64,000 nt of DNA from Sphingomonas sp. M1-B02 (GTDB taxonomy: Bacteria; Pseudomonadota; Alphaproteobacteria; Sphingomonadales; Sphingomonadaceae): positions 3,397,501 to 3,461,500 of the forward strand of contig NZ_CP110679.1 in the NCBI RefSeq assembly GCF_026167525.1, read 5' to 3'. The translations under genes and the position numbers were made by a program. Of the stretch, positions 19,281 to 28,674 are shown one piece after another. Position 1 is the stretch's first letter. Each line of letters begins with the position of its first letter. Under the pieces are notes generated by a model. The model was not told the DNA's origin. It ran no database searches and saw only the letters and a list, made by a program, of their open reading frames with translations.

Positions 19281-20510
19281 ATGCTCTACGACGCATATGA
19301 GATGCAGCGCAGCTGGCTTGCAGGCGCCAGCGCGATGGCGAATATCGGTGCCGGGCTGCTCAACAATCCGACCAATCCCTTCAGCTATTTCGGTGGTGGC
19401 CCGGTCCTGGCCTCTGCGCTGGAAGTGTTCGCGCACGCATCCGCGCCGCGCGGCAAGCCCGATTTCGGGCTCGACCATACCCTGATCGATGGCAAGGCGG
19501 TGGATGTTCACGAGGAAATCGTGTTGCGGAAGCCGTTCGGCCAATTGAAGCATTTCGTGCGTTCGGGAATCGAGGGCGGGCCCAAGCTGCTGATCGTGGC
19601 GCCGATGTCGGGCCATTATGCCACGCTGTTGCGCGGCACGGTCGAGCGGATGCTGCCGGTGGCGGACGTCTACATCACCGACTGGCGCGATGCGAAGCAG
19701 GTGCCGCTTTCGGACGGCAGCTTCGATCTGGACGACTATATCGATTATCTGATCGCGTTCCTGGAGCATATCGGCGCCGAGGGCGATCCGCGCGGGCATA
19801 TGCTGGCGGTCTGCCAGCCGTCGGTGCCCTGTTATGCCGCCGTGGCGCTGATGAGCGCGGACAAGCATCCCAACCGCCCCAAGACGCTGAGCATGATGGG
19901 CGGGCCGATCGACACGCGCGAGGCGCCGACCGCGGTCAACACGCTGGCGACCGAGCGTCCGCACAGCTGGTTCGAGAAGAATGTCATCGCGACGATCCCG
20001 GCCACCTATGCCGGCGCCGGGCGCCGCGTCTATCCGGGCTTCCTGCAGCTGGCCGGCTTCATGACGATGAACCTGGGCAGCCACATGATCAGCCACTGGG
20101 AGATGTTCAAGCATCTGGTCGAGGGCGACGACGACAGCGCCGAGGCGACGATGGCCTTTTACGAGGAGTATCGCTCGGTCTGCGACATGACCGCCGAATT
20201 CTATCTGCAGACGATCGACGTGGTGTTCCAGGCGCATGCCTTGCCCAAGGGCGAAATGCTGCACCGCGGACGCAAGGTCGATCCGTCGGCGATCACCGAC
20301 GTCGCGATCCTGGCGATCGAGGGCGAGCGCGACGATATTTCCGGGCTGGGCCAGACCAAGGCGGCGTTGACGATCGCGTCCAAGCTGCCCGATTCGATGA
20401 AGCAATATTATATGGCCGAGGGCGTCGGCCATTACGGCATCTTCAACGGATCGAAGTGGCGCACCAAGATCGCGCCCGCGCTCGAGCGCTGGATGGCGAC
20501 GCACGACTGA
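19281..20510 (+). CDS. phaZ: Intracellular polyhydroxybutyrate depolymerase
   Basis: 409 residues, like the intracellular PHB depolymerases that mobilise storage granules. The nucleophile in this family is a cysteine: C178 in MLAVCQPSVPCYAAV. The acid and base are probably in EGERDDISGLGQ and GVGHYGIFNGSKW. No signal peptide, consistent with cytoplasmic granules. ATG 19281 (MLYDAYEMQRSW) has GGAAGGA upstream; the frame is open further but would cover the promoter palindromes. The granule and synthesis genes (phaC, phaR) are not in this window. Confidence 0.92.
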   Translation: MLYDAYEMQRSWLAGASAMANIGAGLLNNPTNPFSYFGGGPVLASALEVFAHASAPRGKPDFGLDHTLIDGKAVDVHEEIVLRKPFGQLKHFVRSGIEGGPKLLIVAPMSGHYATLLRGTVERMLPVADVYITDWRDAKQVPLSDGSFDLDDYIDYLIAFLEHIGAEGDPRGHMLAVCQPSVPCYAAVALMSADKHPNRPKTLSMMGGPIDTREAPTAVNTLATERPHSWFEKNVIATIPATYAGAGRRVYPGFLQLAGFMTMNLGSHMISHWEMFKHLVEGDDDSAEATMAFYEEYRSVCDMTAEFYLQTIDVVFQAHALPKGEMLHRGRKVDPSAITDVAILAIEGERDDISGLGQTKAALTIASKLPDSMKQYYMAEGVGHYGIFNGSKWRTKIAPALERWMATHD

Positions 20511-20879
20511 TCAGTCGTAGGCGTGGACCAGGGCGCTCCAGATCAGGAACGCCGCCACCGCCCAGATCAACAGGACGATCAGCACGCCCGGCCAGCTGAC
20601 CGGGCGGCGTGTCGCCCGTTCGGCGGCGGCACGATGCTCGGCGAACTGCTCCGCCGGGATCAGCTTCTCGAACAGCCATATGCCCAATGGGATCAGGATC
20701 GCATCGTCGAGCAGGCCGAGGACGGGGATGAAGTCCGGGATCAGGTCGATCGGCGATAGCGCATACGCGGCGATGAGGATGCCGACGGCGCGCGCGGCCC
20801 AGGGCGTGCGGGGGTCGCGCACCGCCAGATAGACGGCATGCGCTTCGGTGCGGATGCGATGTGCGAGCGATGGCCCCAT
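20511..20879 (-). CDS. YkvA family (DUF1232) membrane protein
   Basis: About 122 residues. The DUF1232 core is ALSPIDLIPDFIPVLGLLDD, part of a hydrophobic hairpin, followed by a C-terminal membrane segment (VLIVLLIWAVAAFLIWSAL). Function unknown. I prefer ATG 20879 (MGPSLAHRIRTEA) over a TTG at 20900. The gene ends exactly where phaZ ends on the other strand. Confidence 0.82.
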   Translation of the reverse strand: MGPSLAHRIRTEAHAVYLAVRDPRTPWAARAVGILIAAYALSPIDLIPDFIPVLGLLDDAILIPLGIWLFEKLIPAEQFAEHRAAAERATRRPVSWPGVLIVLLIWAVAAFLIWSALVHAYD

Positions 20880-20925
20880 GATGCAGGGGATCGCCTGCAA
20901 GCCGTCTGCGGGTCAAACCAATTAT

Positions 20926-21033
20926 CGTCATCCCCGCGAAAGCGGGGACCCATCTCTTGCACGCGCCGCAAGAACGACGGCGATGGCGGATAGGATAGTC
21001 CGGGAGATGGGCCCCCGCTTTCGCGGGGGTGAC
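20926..21033. repeat. Palindromic repeat, family D
   Basis: About 108 bases with 30-base inverted ends: CGTCATCCCCGCGAAAGCGG plus GGACCCATCTC at 20926-20956, and its partner GAGATGGGCCCCCGCTTTCG plus CGGGGGTGAC at 21004-21033. Each end is itself a hairpin (CCCCGC-GAAA-GCGGGG). It lies upstream of the YkvA gene and downstream of the stress protein gene, both on the minus strand. Confidence 0.88.
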
Positions 21034-21050
21034 GGATCGTTACTGGACGC

Positions 21051-21530
21051 TCAGCTCTCCGCTGTCGTGCCGACCACGGCGTGGCTGCCGCTCTCGCTGC
21101 TCTTGATCGTGCCGCCGAACAGCATCTTGAGCTTGCCGGTCACCGACATGTCGGTCTCCCAAAGCTCGGCGCTGTCGATGTCGAAGCGCAGCAGCGCGAG
21201 GTTGGGATCGTTCTTGCCGCCGGGGAACCAGGCCTCGACCTGCGGATTCCAGAGCTTCTCGATCTGGGCGAAATCATTGTCGATCCGGGCGTTGCCGGCC
21301 ATGCAGGCGAAATAATCATGCCCCTTCGACACGAACTGCGCCATCGCCGGGCCGCCCTTGGCGAGGCGATTGTCCTTGCCGACGAAGAAGAACAGGGTGT
21401 CGACCTGGTCCTCGTCGAGCTGGGCGGTGAGCGGGATGCTGTGCCCGCCGTCGGTCAGCCCGACCATGGCGAAGGGGCTGTCCGCCATCTTCGCCCAGAG
21501 GTCCTTCTTGAGTTGTGCATTGTCCGCCAT
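21051..21530 (-). CDS. Pyridoxamine 5'-phosphate oxidase-like general stress protein
   Basis: 159 residues, with the split-barrel flavin-binding fold of the general stress protein 26 group: MADSPFAMVGLTDGGHSIPL, DTLFFFVGKDNRLAKGGPAM and DYFACMAGNARIDND. These proteins bind FMN or related flavins; most lack known substrates, and it is unlikely to be the PdxH enzyme. ATG 21530 starts the conserved part. A glucokinase-like gene lies 44 bases upstream in the same direction, so the two may be cotranscribed. Confidence 0.82.
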   Translation of the reverse strand: MADNAQLKKDLWAKMADSPFAMVGLTDGGHSIPLTAQLDEDQVDTLFFFVGKDNRLAKGGPAMAQFVSKGHDYFACMAGNARIDNDFAQIEKLWNPQVEAWFPGGKNDPNLALLRFDIDSAELWETDMSVTGKLKMLFGGTIKSSESGSHAVVGTTAES

Positions 21531-21574
21531 CTTGCTCTCCGAATGTGGTTCGCAAGGAGTAACGATGCGCCGGT

Positions 21575-22528
21575 TCAGGCGTTCCCGAACGCTGCCGCGG
21601 CAGCGCCCAGCAGCTCGAGGTCGTTGCGGTTGACCAGCGATACCGGCACCTCGGCGAGCTGCCGGCGGAACGAGGCCTTGCTTTCCATGCGGCGGCGAAA
21701 GCCGGGGTCCATCAGTTGCGGCTGGAGCGCGCGGGCGATCGCGCCGGTGAGAAAGACGCCATCCCACGCGCCGAATGCGAGGACGAGATCGCCCGCAAAG
21801 GCGCCGAGATGCTCGACATAGAGTTTGACGACTGCCGTCGAGACCGGATCCCGGCCGATGCCGCGAGTCACATCCTCGGGCTTTTCCAGCTTGCGGCCGC
21901 CGGACAACGCTTCATAGCCGAGCAGCAGCCCGGGGGCGCTGAGCAGGCTCTCGACATCGAAATGCATGCCCTTGGCGGTGCAATAATGGGCGAAGCTGCG
22001 CTCGTCGGTGCTGGTTGCGGCGAAATCCATATGGCCCGCCTCGCTCTCGACGGGCACCAGCCGGTCGCCGGTGGAGATCAGCGCGGAGACGCCGAGCCCG
22101 GTGCCTATGCCGATCACGACATAATTGCCGCCCGGCTCCACCGCCTTGGGCGCGGGCCCCGCGAGCCGGGTGAAGGCAGCGGCGGGAAGCGTCGTCAGCG
22201 CGAGCGCATTGGCCGCGCATTCGTTGAGCGCGCGCGGGCGGACGCGCAGGACCGCTTCCACCCCCGAGAGCGAGATATACCAGCGGCTGCCGGTCAAATT
22301 GATCAGATCGCCGCGCGCCGCGCCCGCGACCGCCAGCACGCTGGGCAAGCGCGCGTCCTGCAGCCCGACGATGTTGAGATAGTCGACCAGCGCGCTGGTG
22401 AAGGTGGGATGTTCGGCGGTCATGAACTTGCGCACTTCGCGGGGCGTGATCCCCCCGTCGCCGCCGGTCAGGCCAAATCGCACCGATTGGCGGCCAATAT
22501 CGGCCACCAGCGCCAGCTCCTCGCCCAT
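21575..22528 (-). CDS. Glucokinase-like protein, probably altered active site
   Basis: 317 residues of the Glk family. The C-terminal and GTGLG parts are recognisable (YVVIGIGTGLGVSALI, PVESEAGHMDFAAT), but the signature motifs are changed: the phosphate loop DIGGTxxRF reads DIGRQSVRFG, the catalytic NDF block reads LNECAANALAL with E in place of D, and the second phosphate site reads AWDGVFLTGAIA. Either the enzyme is inactive, works on another substrate, or serves as a regulator. I chose ATG 22528 because AGGAGGGG sits 8 bases upstream; ATG 22555 has no such site. Confidence 0.75.
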   Translation of the reverse strand: MGEELALVADIGRQSVRFGLTGGDGGITPREVRKFMTAEHPTFTSALVDYLNIVGLQDARLPSVLAVAGAARGDLINLTGSRWYISLSGVEAVLRVRPRALNECAANALALTTLPAAAFTRLAGPAPKAVEPGGNYVVIGIGTGLGVSALISTGDRLVPVESEAGHMDFAATSTDERSFAHYCTAKGMHFDVESLLSAPGLLLGYEALSGGRKLEKPEDVTRGIGRDPVSTAVVKLYVEHLGAFAGDLVLAFGAWDGVFLTGAIARALQPQLMDPGFRRRMESKASFRRQLAEVPVSLVNRNDLELLGAAAAAFGNA

Positions 22529-22649
22529 CGGCGGCACCCCTCCTGCGCCCGCCATGTGGCAGGTCTATCGATGGTACCGCTAACAGGCGTGGGTTAAAGA
22601 ACAATAGCGCTTTGCAACGGAGTGCCCGCAGGCACCCCGCCGCAAAGGA

Positions 22650-23828
22650 TCAGAGAACTTCGAAAAGCCCCGCCGCGCCCATGCCGCCGCCCACGCACAT
22701 CGTCACGACGACGTACTTCGCGCCGCGGCGCTTGCCTTCGATCAGCGCGTGGCCGGTCATGCGCGCGCCGCTCATGCCATAAGGATGGCCGATCGAGATC
22801 GCGCCGCCGTTGACGTTGAGCAGCTCGCCGGGGATGCCGAGCTTGTCCTGGCAATAGAGCACCTGCACTGCGAACGCCTCGTTCAGCTCCCAAAGGCCGA
22901 TATCGTCCATCTTGAGGTTGAAGCGCTCGAGCAGCTTGGGGATCGCATATACCGGGCCGATGCCCATCTCGTCGGGCTTGGTGCCGGCGACCGCCATGCC
23001 GACATAGCGGCCCAGCGGGGTGAGCCCGCGCTTCGAGGCGAGCGATTCCTCCATCAGCACGCTGGCCGAGCTGCCGTCGGAGAGCTGGCTGGCGTTGCCG
23101 GCGGTTACGGTGCCGTTCGGGAGCACCGTGTTGAGCGACTTGAGGCCTTCCAGCGTGGTGTCGGCGCGGTTGCCCTCGTCCTTGGTGAGCGTGACTTCCT
23201 TGGTGGTGACTTCCTTGGTTTCCTTGTTGGTCACGTTCATCGTTGCGGTGACGGCGACGATCTCGTCGTCGAACTTGCCCGCGGCCTGCGCGGCGGCGGT
23301 GCGCTGCTGCGACTGGAGGGCATATTCGTCGCAAGCGTCTCGGCCGATGCCGTAGCGCGCGGCGACGACTTCGGCGGTCTGCAGCATCGGCATGTAGATG
23401 TCGCCGTGCATCGCGAGCAGCTCGGGATCGGGGGCGATCCGCATCTGCGGGGTCTGGACAAGGCTGATCGATTCGACGCCGCCGCCGATCGCGACGTCCA
23501 TATGATCGACCGTAATCTGCTTGGCGGCGGTGGCGATCGCCATCAGGCCCGAGGCGCATTGGCGATCGAGCGACATGCCCGCGACGGTGACGGGGAGGCC
23601 GGCGCGCAGCAGTGCGTTGCGGGCGATGTTGCCCGCGGTGCTGCCCTGCTGGAGCGCGGCGCCGAACACGACATCCTCGATTTCGCTGGTGTCGATGCCG
23701 GCGCGCTCGACCGCGGCGCGGATCGAGTGGGCGGCAAGGGTGGGGGCGGGGAGATTGTTGAACGCCCCGCGATAGGCGCGGCCGATCGGGGTGCGGGCGG
23801 TGGACACGATGACTGCGGAGCGAGACAT
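22650..23828 (-). CDS. Acetyl-CoA acyltransferase (thiolase)
   Basis: 392 residues, full-length thiolase I/II fold. Catalytic cysteine C91 in [17 protein letters not shown], then [33 protein letters not shown] with the histidine, and the second cysteine in [14 protein letters not shown]. It would cleave 3-ketoacyl-CoA in beta-oxidation or condense acetyl-CoA for PHB; which is not decided by sequence. ATG 23828 begins [20 protein letters not shown]. The neighbouring MaoC hydratase upstream in the same direction supports an acyl-CoA pathway. Confidence 0.92.
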   Translation of the reverse strand: MSRSAVIVSTARTPIGRAYRGAFNNLPAPTLAAHSIRAAVERAGIDTSEIEDVVFGAALQQGSTAGNIARNALLRAGLPVTVAGMSLDRQCASGLMAIATAAKQITVDHMDVAIGGGVESISLVQTPQMRIAPDPELLAMHGDIYMPMLQTAEVVAARYGIGRDACDEYALQSQQRTAAAQAAGKFDDEIVAVTATMNVTNKETKEVTTKEVTLTKDEGNRADTTLEGLKSLNTVLPNGTVTAGNASQLSDGSSASVLMEESLASKRGLTPLGRYVGMAVAGTKPDEMGIGPVYAIPKLLERFNLKMDDIGLWELNEAFAVQVLYCQDKLGIPGELLNVNGGAISIGHPYGMSGARMTGHALIEGKRRGAKYVVVTMCVGGGMGAAGLFEVL

Positions 23829-23846
23829 TGGTTTTTCCTTTTTCTG

Positions 23847-23872
23847 CTCCCCTCCCCGCAAGCGGGAGGGGG
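23847..23872. repeat. Single arm of repeat family A
   Basis: CTCCCCTCCCCGCAAGCGGG followed by AGGGGG: one palindromic arm without its partner, in the short gap between the MaoC gene and the thiolase gene. It looks like a decayed or half copy of the element at 1711. Confidence 0.7.
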
Positions 23873-23874
23873 AC

Positions 23875-24330
23875 TTAAACGTAAATCAGCGCCACCCACT
23901 CCGCGATGAGCGCGGGCTTGGGCTCGTCCTCGATCTCGAGCGTGTACAACTGCACTTGCTCCCAAACGCCGGGCTTGCGTTCGATAAATTTGAGCAGTTC
24001 GAAACGCCCGCGAACGCGCTTGCCCGAGCGGACCGGGGTGACGAACCGCACTTTGTTGCCGCCATAATTGACGCCCATCTTCGCGCCCTGGATATTGGGT
24101 GCGCCGGTCCTGGCGGCAAGCATCGGCATCAGCGAGAGCGACAGGAAGCCGTGGGCGATCGTGCCGCCGAACGGGGTCTGCGCGGCGCTCTCCGGATCGA
24201 CATGGATATATTGGTGATCGCCGGTCGCCTCGGCGAAGGTGTCGATCATCGCCTGGGTGACTTCGACCCAGTCGGACAGGCGCTCGGTGCCGACGCTGGC
24301 GGCCATCTCCTGAACGGTGATCGTATCCAC
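23875..24330 (-). CDS. MaoC family (R)-enoyl-CoA hydratase
   Basis: 151 residues with a single hot-dog domain. The hydratase signature is complete: [15 protein letters not shown] followed by [18 protein letters not shown], with the catalytic D and H. It would hydrate trans-enoyl-CoA to (R)-3-hydroxyacyl-CoA, which can supply PHB synthesis or salvage. I chose GTG 24330 ([14 protein letters not shown]), with GGAG about 10 bases upstream. Divergent from putA, 92 bases apart, and upstream of the thiolase. Confidence 0.88.
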   Translation of the reverse strand: MDTITVQEMAASVGTERLSDWVEVTQAMIDTFAEATGDHQYIHVDPESAAQTPFGGTIAHGFLSLSLMPMLAARTGAPNIQGAKMGVNYGGNKVRFVTPVRSGKRVRGRFELLKFIERKPGVWEQVQLYTLEIEDEPKPALIAEWVALIYV

Positions 24331-24422
24331 AGAGACTATTCTCCCGCGCGCGTTTCTCGCATAGCGCAGGCCATCCCTAGAGAAACAGGTGGGGCTCCCG
24401 CAAGCCTCGCAAGACCGAGAAT

Positions 24423-27400
24423 ATGAAAATGACAGCTGACGTAGCGTCCTCCCCTCGCAGCCGGATGGCAAAACTGCACCGCGCGAGCGAACCCGATGTT
24501 CTAAAACCGCTTCTGGAGCGTGCGAGGCTTACCCCCGAGTCGCGCGGAAACGTCATCGGCTACGCGTCGGGCCTGCTCGCCGATCTACGTGCGGCGCAGA
24601 ATAAGGGCTGGGTGAACCAGTTCCTCCAGGAATATCGGCTCAATTCGTCCGAAGGCGTCGCACTGCTGAGCCTGGCCGAGGCCTTCCTGCGCGTGCCCGA
24701 TCCCGAGACCGCCGATCTGTTGATCGCCGACAAGCTCGGCGATGCCGACTGGAAGACGCATGCCGGCAAGTCCAATTCGATGCTGGTCAATTCGGCGACC
24801 TGGGGGCTGATGCTGGGCCGGGCCGTGGTCGGCGAGCAAGGCGGAGTGCTGCGGCGGCTGATCAACCGCGCCGGCGAGCCGTTCGTACGCCAGGCGGTGG
24901 GCGCGGCGATGAAGATGATGGGCGAGGTCTTCGTGATGGGCCGCACCATCGACGAGGCGACCCGGCGGATGAAGAAGCCCGAGCATGAAGGCTTCACCGC
25001 GAGCTTCGACATGCTGGGCGAGGCGGCGCGTACGAAGGCCGATGCCGAGCGCTATTTCGCTTCCTATTTCGATGCGATCCGCGCGGTGGGGCGCAACCCG
25101 CAGGCGGGCAATTCGATCTCGGTGAAACTGAGCGCGCTGCATCCGCGCTACGAAGTCGGCCAATATGCCAGATGCGTGCCCGAGCTGACCGACATGCTGG
25201 CGCAGCTCGCGTCGGAGGCGGCGCGGCAGAATATCCCGCTGACGGTCGATGCCGAGGAGAGCGAGCGGCTCGACATGAGCCTAGACATCATCGGCGAGGT
25301 GGCGCGGCGGCCCGAGCTCAAGGGCTGGGACGGCTATGGCATGGCGGTGCAGGCTTATGGGAAGCGCGCCCGCGCCGTGATCGACTGGGCGGATCAGCTC
25401 GGTCGGCCGATGCATGTCCGGCTGGTCAAGGGCGCCTATTGGGACAGCGAGATCAAGCGGACCCAGGTCGAGGGGCTGGCGGATTATCCCTTGTTCACGC
25501 GCAAGGCGGCGACCGACGTCTCCTATCTGGCCTGCGCGCGCGACATGCTGGATGCGAAGAATATCGTGCCGGCCTTCGCCAGCCATAATGCGCTGACGGT
25601 GGCGACGATCCTGGAATGGGCGGGGGCGAGCCGCGATTTCGAGTTCCAGCGGCTGCACGGAATGGGCGAGGGGCTCTACGAGCGGCTGGTGCGCGAACAG
25701 GGTTATCGCTGCCGCATCTATGCGCCGGTGGGCGGGCATCGCGACTTGCTGGCCTATCTGGTGCGGCGACTGCTGGAGAATGGGGCGAATTCCTCCTTCG
25801 TGCACCAGCTGGCGGATGAGGGGCTTTCGGAAGCGGAATTGCTGGCCGATCCGGTGGAGAAGATCGCGGCGGTGGGGGGATCGCGGCATCCCAGCATCCC
25901 GTTGCCGGTGGATTTGTTTGGCGCGTGGCGGAATTCGGGGGGGATCGATCTGGCGGAGCGAAGCGTGCTTCTGGACACTGCGCGCGCGATCGCAGCCGTT
26001 CCCCTCCCGCTTGCGGGAGGGGTTAGGGGAGGGGATGCTGTCTCTTCGGCGCGCCCTGCGGACAGCCCCTCCCCCGACCCCTCCCGCGAGCGGGAGGGGA
26101 GCGCTGGAGCCGCGATCTCTCGCGCCCAGGCGGCGTTCGCGGACTGGTCCGCCACGCCCCTCGAAACCCGCGCCCAGATCCTCGAGCGCCTGGCCGATCT
26201 ACTCGAGGAGAATCGCATCGAACTGATGGCGATCTGCGTGAAGGAGGCGTTCAAGACGATCCCCGATGCGCTCGGCGAGGTCCGCGAGGCGGCCGATTTC
26301 TGCCGTTACTATGCCGCCCGCGCGCGCGCCGACCTGGCGCCGGTCACGCTGCCCGGGCCGACCGGCGAGCGCAACGAATTGCGGATGGAGGGCAGGGGCG
26401 TCTGGGCGACGATCGCGCCGTGGAACTTCCCGCTGGCGATCTTCCTCGGCCAGACCGCGGCGGCTTTGGTGACCGGCAACACGGTCGTCGCCAAGCCGGC
26501 GGTGCAGACGCCCGAGATTGCGCGGCTCGCGGTCCGGTTGGCGCATGAGGCAGGCGTGCCCGAGGATGCGCTGATCCTGGCGCCGGGCGGGCCCGAGGTC
26601 GGCGCGGCGATCGTTGCCGACGTGCGGATCGCCGGGGTCGCTTTCACCGGGTCGACACCCACCGCAAAGAAGATTGCGCGGACGTTGCTGCAGGATGAAG
26701 ATCGCCCGATCGTGCCGCTGATCGCCGAGACGGGCGGGATCAATGCGATGATCGTCGATTCGACGGCGCTGCCCGAACAGGTCGTCGCCGATGTGCTGAC
26801 CTCGGCCTTCCGCTCGGCGGGGCAGCGTTGCTCGGCGTTGCGGTTGCTGCTGCTCCAGGAGGAAGTCGCCGAGACGGTGATCGAGATGCTGCGCGGGGCG
26901 ATGGAGCTGCTCGTGCTCGGCGATCCCGGCGATCCCGCGACCGATGTCGGGCCGGTGATCGACCAGGCTTCGTACGACAAGCTGATGGCCTATCGCGAGA
27001 GCGCGAAGGGGCAGTGGCTCAAGACCGTGGCCGTGCCCGCTGAGGGGCTGTTCGTGCCGCCGACGATGATCCGGCTGGATTCGATGGATGCGCTGACGCG
27101 CGAATGGTTCGGGCCGATCCTGCACGTCGCGACCTGGGAGGCGGGGAAGCTGGAGGAAACGATCGCGCGGATCAACGCGAAGGGCTTCGGGCTGACGATG
27201 GGGCTGCACAGCCGCATCGCGCGATCGGGCGACCTGGCGGAGGCGCGTGCAAGGGTCGGCAATCTCTACGTCAACCGATCGATGATCGGCGCGGTGGTCG
27301 GATCGCAGCCCTTCGGAGGCGAGGGGCTATCGGGCACGGGGCCGAAGGCGGGCGGGCCGCATTATCTCCAGCGCTTCTGCGCCGAGCGCTCGGTGTCGGT

Positions 27401-27461
27401 CGATACGACCAGCGCGGGCGGCAATGCGACGCTGCTGAGCCTGGACGAGGGCGGGATCTAG
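24423..27461 (+). CDS. putA: Bifunctional proline dehydrogenase / pyrroline-5-carboxylate dehydrogenase
   Basis: 1012 residues; oxidises proline to glutamate in two steps. Proline dehydrogenase barrel in the first half (SVKLSALHPRYE, RLVKGAYWDSEIKRTQ, SHNALTV) and aldehyde dehydrogenase in the second (APWNFPLAIFLGQT, AFTGSTPTAKKIA, catalytic C803 in AGQRCSAL). There is no ribbon-helix-helix DNA-binding domain at the N-terminus, so it should not repress its own gene. Residues about 527-560 in the inter-domain linker are encoded by a palindromic repeat (26001-26101). ATG 24423. It overlaps the convergent MscS gene by 4 bases. Confidence 0.95.
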   Translation: MKMTADVASSPRSRMAKLHRASEPDVLKPLLERARLTPESRGNVIGYASGLLADLRAAQNKGWVNQFLQEYRLNSSEGVALLSLAEAFLRVPDPETADLLIADKLGDADWKTHAGKSNSMLVNSATWGLMLGRAVVGEQGGVLRRLINRAGEPFVRQAVGAAMKMMGEVFVMGRTIDEATRRMKKPEHEGFTASFDMLGEAARTKADAERYFASYFDAIRAVGRNPQAGNSISVKLSALHPRYEVGQYARCVPELTDMLAQLASEAARQNIPLTVDAEESERLDMSLDIIGEVARRPELKGWDGYGMAVQAYGKRARAVIDWADQLGRPMHVRLVKGAYWDSEIKRTQVEGLADYPLFTRKAATDVSYLACARDMLDAKNIVPAFASHNALTVATILEWAGASRDFEFQRLHGMGEGLYERLVREQGYRCRIYAPVGGHRDLLAYLVRRLLENGANSSFVHQLADEGLSEAELLADPVEKIAAVGGSRHPSIPLPVDLFGAWRNSGGIDLAERSVLLDTARAIAAVPLPLAGGVRGGDAVSSARPADSPSPDPSREREGSAGAAISRAQAAFADWSATPLETRAQILERLADLLEENRIELMAICVKEAFKTIPDALGEVREAADFCRYYAARARADLAPVTLPGPTGERNELRMEGRGVWATIAPWNFPLAIFLGQTAAALVTGNTVVAKPAVQTPEIARLAVRLAHEAGVPEDALILAPGGPEVGAAIVADVRIAGVAFTGSTPTAKKIARTLLQDEDRPIVPLIAETGGINAMIVDSTALPEQVVADVLTSAFRSAGQRCSALRLLLLQEEVAETVIEMLRGAMELLVLGDPGDPATDVGPVIDQASYDKLMAYRESAKGQWLKTVAVPAEGLFVPPTMIRLDSMDALTREWFGPILHVATWEAGKLEETIARINAKGFGLTMGLHSRIARSGDLAEARARVGNLYVNRSMIGAVVGSQPFGGEGLSGTGPKAGGPHYLQRFCAERSVSVDTTSAGGNATLLSLDEGGI
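26001..26101. repeat. Palindromic repeat, family A, inside putA
   Basis: Same family as 1711-1816 and 17241-17348: left arm CCCCTCCCGCTTGCGGGAGG followed by GGTTAGGGGAGGGG, right arm CCCCTCCCCCGACCCCTCCC followed by GCGAGCGGGAGGGG. It is read through without a stop as roughly 34 residues rich in P, S, G, E, starting [20 protein letters not shown]. The position falls between the two enzyme domains. Confidence 0.9.
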
Positions 27462-28666
27462 CCGGGGTTGCGCGCTTCCTTCGCGTCCGAGGGATCGTCG
27501 CCCAGGTCCATGCGGATCACCGGCTGGACGTCGGGATAGGGGTAGATGAGCGTGCCGTCGGGCGCGGCGGTGAAGGCGGTCTGGGTCGGATAGGGGATCG
27601 AGATGCCTTCGGCGGCGAAGCGCTTGAGGATGCCGACGATGACCTTGTCGCGGACAGCGTGCGCGGCGGGCCAATCGTCGCCGGGCACATCGAACAGCAG
27701 GACGAAATCGACCGAGCTCGCGCCGAAGCCCTCGAAGCTGGCGCGGGCGACGGTGATCCCCGGCTCGGCCTCGACGATCTCATGCATGATCGCCGGCAAA
27801 CGGAGCAATTTTTCCGGCGGGGTTTCGTAGGCGACACCGACCGTCAGGCTGATGCGGACATGGTGCCGGTCGGAGATGTTCTGGATCTCCTTGTCGAGCA
27901 ATTGCTTGTTGCCGATCACCCGCGCCTCGCCGGTGAAGGCGCGGATGCGGGTGGACTTGAGCCCGATCCGCTCGACCACGCCGCCGACTCCGTCGACATT
28001 CACCTTGTCGCCGACGTGGAAGGGCTTGTCGAAGATGATCGCCAGCGCCGCGAACAGATCGGCGAAGATACCCTGCGCCGCCAGACCGATCGCGATGCCG
28101 CCGACGCCGAGGCCGGCGACCAGGCCGGTGACGTTGACGCCCAGATTGCTGAGCACGACCACCAATGCGATCGAGAAGAGCGCGATCGATACGAGCAGGC
28201 GGATGAGGCCGAGCGCGCTGGACAGCGCCGCGCCGCGATGGGTCTCGGACGCGGTGCGATGCTCGACGAAGCCGAACACGATCTCGCGCACCCAGATCGC
28301 CGCCTGGAACACGGCCGCGATCGTGAAGAGGAAGGTGATCGTGGTGGTCACCATCGCCGGCGGGTTCGCATATCCCGACACCAGCCGCAGCGCGACCATC
28401 AGGATGAAGAAGTTGCCGGTCTTGGCCAGCGCCCGGCCGATGATCGAATACCAGTTGGCGATGCCCTCGCCGCGCTCGCACAGCCGCATCGCCCAGCGCC
28501 GCATCGCGTGGAGCAGCAGGATGACGATCGCGGCCACGCCCGCGGCAATCGCGATGTTCAGCCAGTGCGCCTCGATCCAGACAATCGAATCGCGGAGGAA
28601 GGTCGAGGCCTGGACCTTCAGATCGGCGCCCGGGGCGATGAGGGGGGACTTGGTGACATTCGACAT
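27458..28666 (-). CDS. MscS-family mechanosensitive channel
   Basis: 402 residues. Several N-terminal membrane helices, then the pore helix and beta domain: GLGVGGIAIGLAAQGIFADL and IIFDKPFHVGDKVNVDGVGG, followed by the mixed C-terminal domain. It would release solutes on hypo-osmotic stress. ATG 28666 (MSNVTKSPLIAPGADL). It follows the topoisomerase IB gene by 8 bases in the same direction, so the two could share a transcript. Confidence 0.92.
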   Translation of the reverse strand: MSNVTKSPLIAPGADLKVQASTFLRDSIVWIEAHWLNIAIAAGVAAIVILLLHAMRRWAMRLCERGEGIANWYSIIGRALAKTGNFFILMVALRLVSGYANPPAMVTTTITFLFTIAAVFQAAIWVREIVFGFVEHRTASETHRGAALSSALGLIRLLVSIALFSIALVVVLSNLGVNVTGLVAGLGVGGIAIGLAAQGIFADLFAALAIIFDKPFHVGDKVNVDGVGGVVERIGLKSTRIRAFTGEARVIGNKQLLDKEIQNISDRHHVRISLTVGVAYETPPEKLLRLPAIMHEIVEAEPGITVARASFEGFGASSVDFVLLFDVPGDDWPAAHAVRDKVIVGILKRFAAEGISIPYPTQTAFTAAPDGTLIYPYPDVQPVIRMDLGDDPSDAKEARNPG

Positions 28667-28674
28667 GATCGGGT

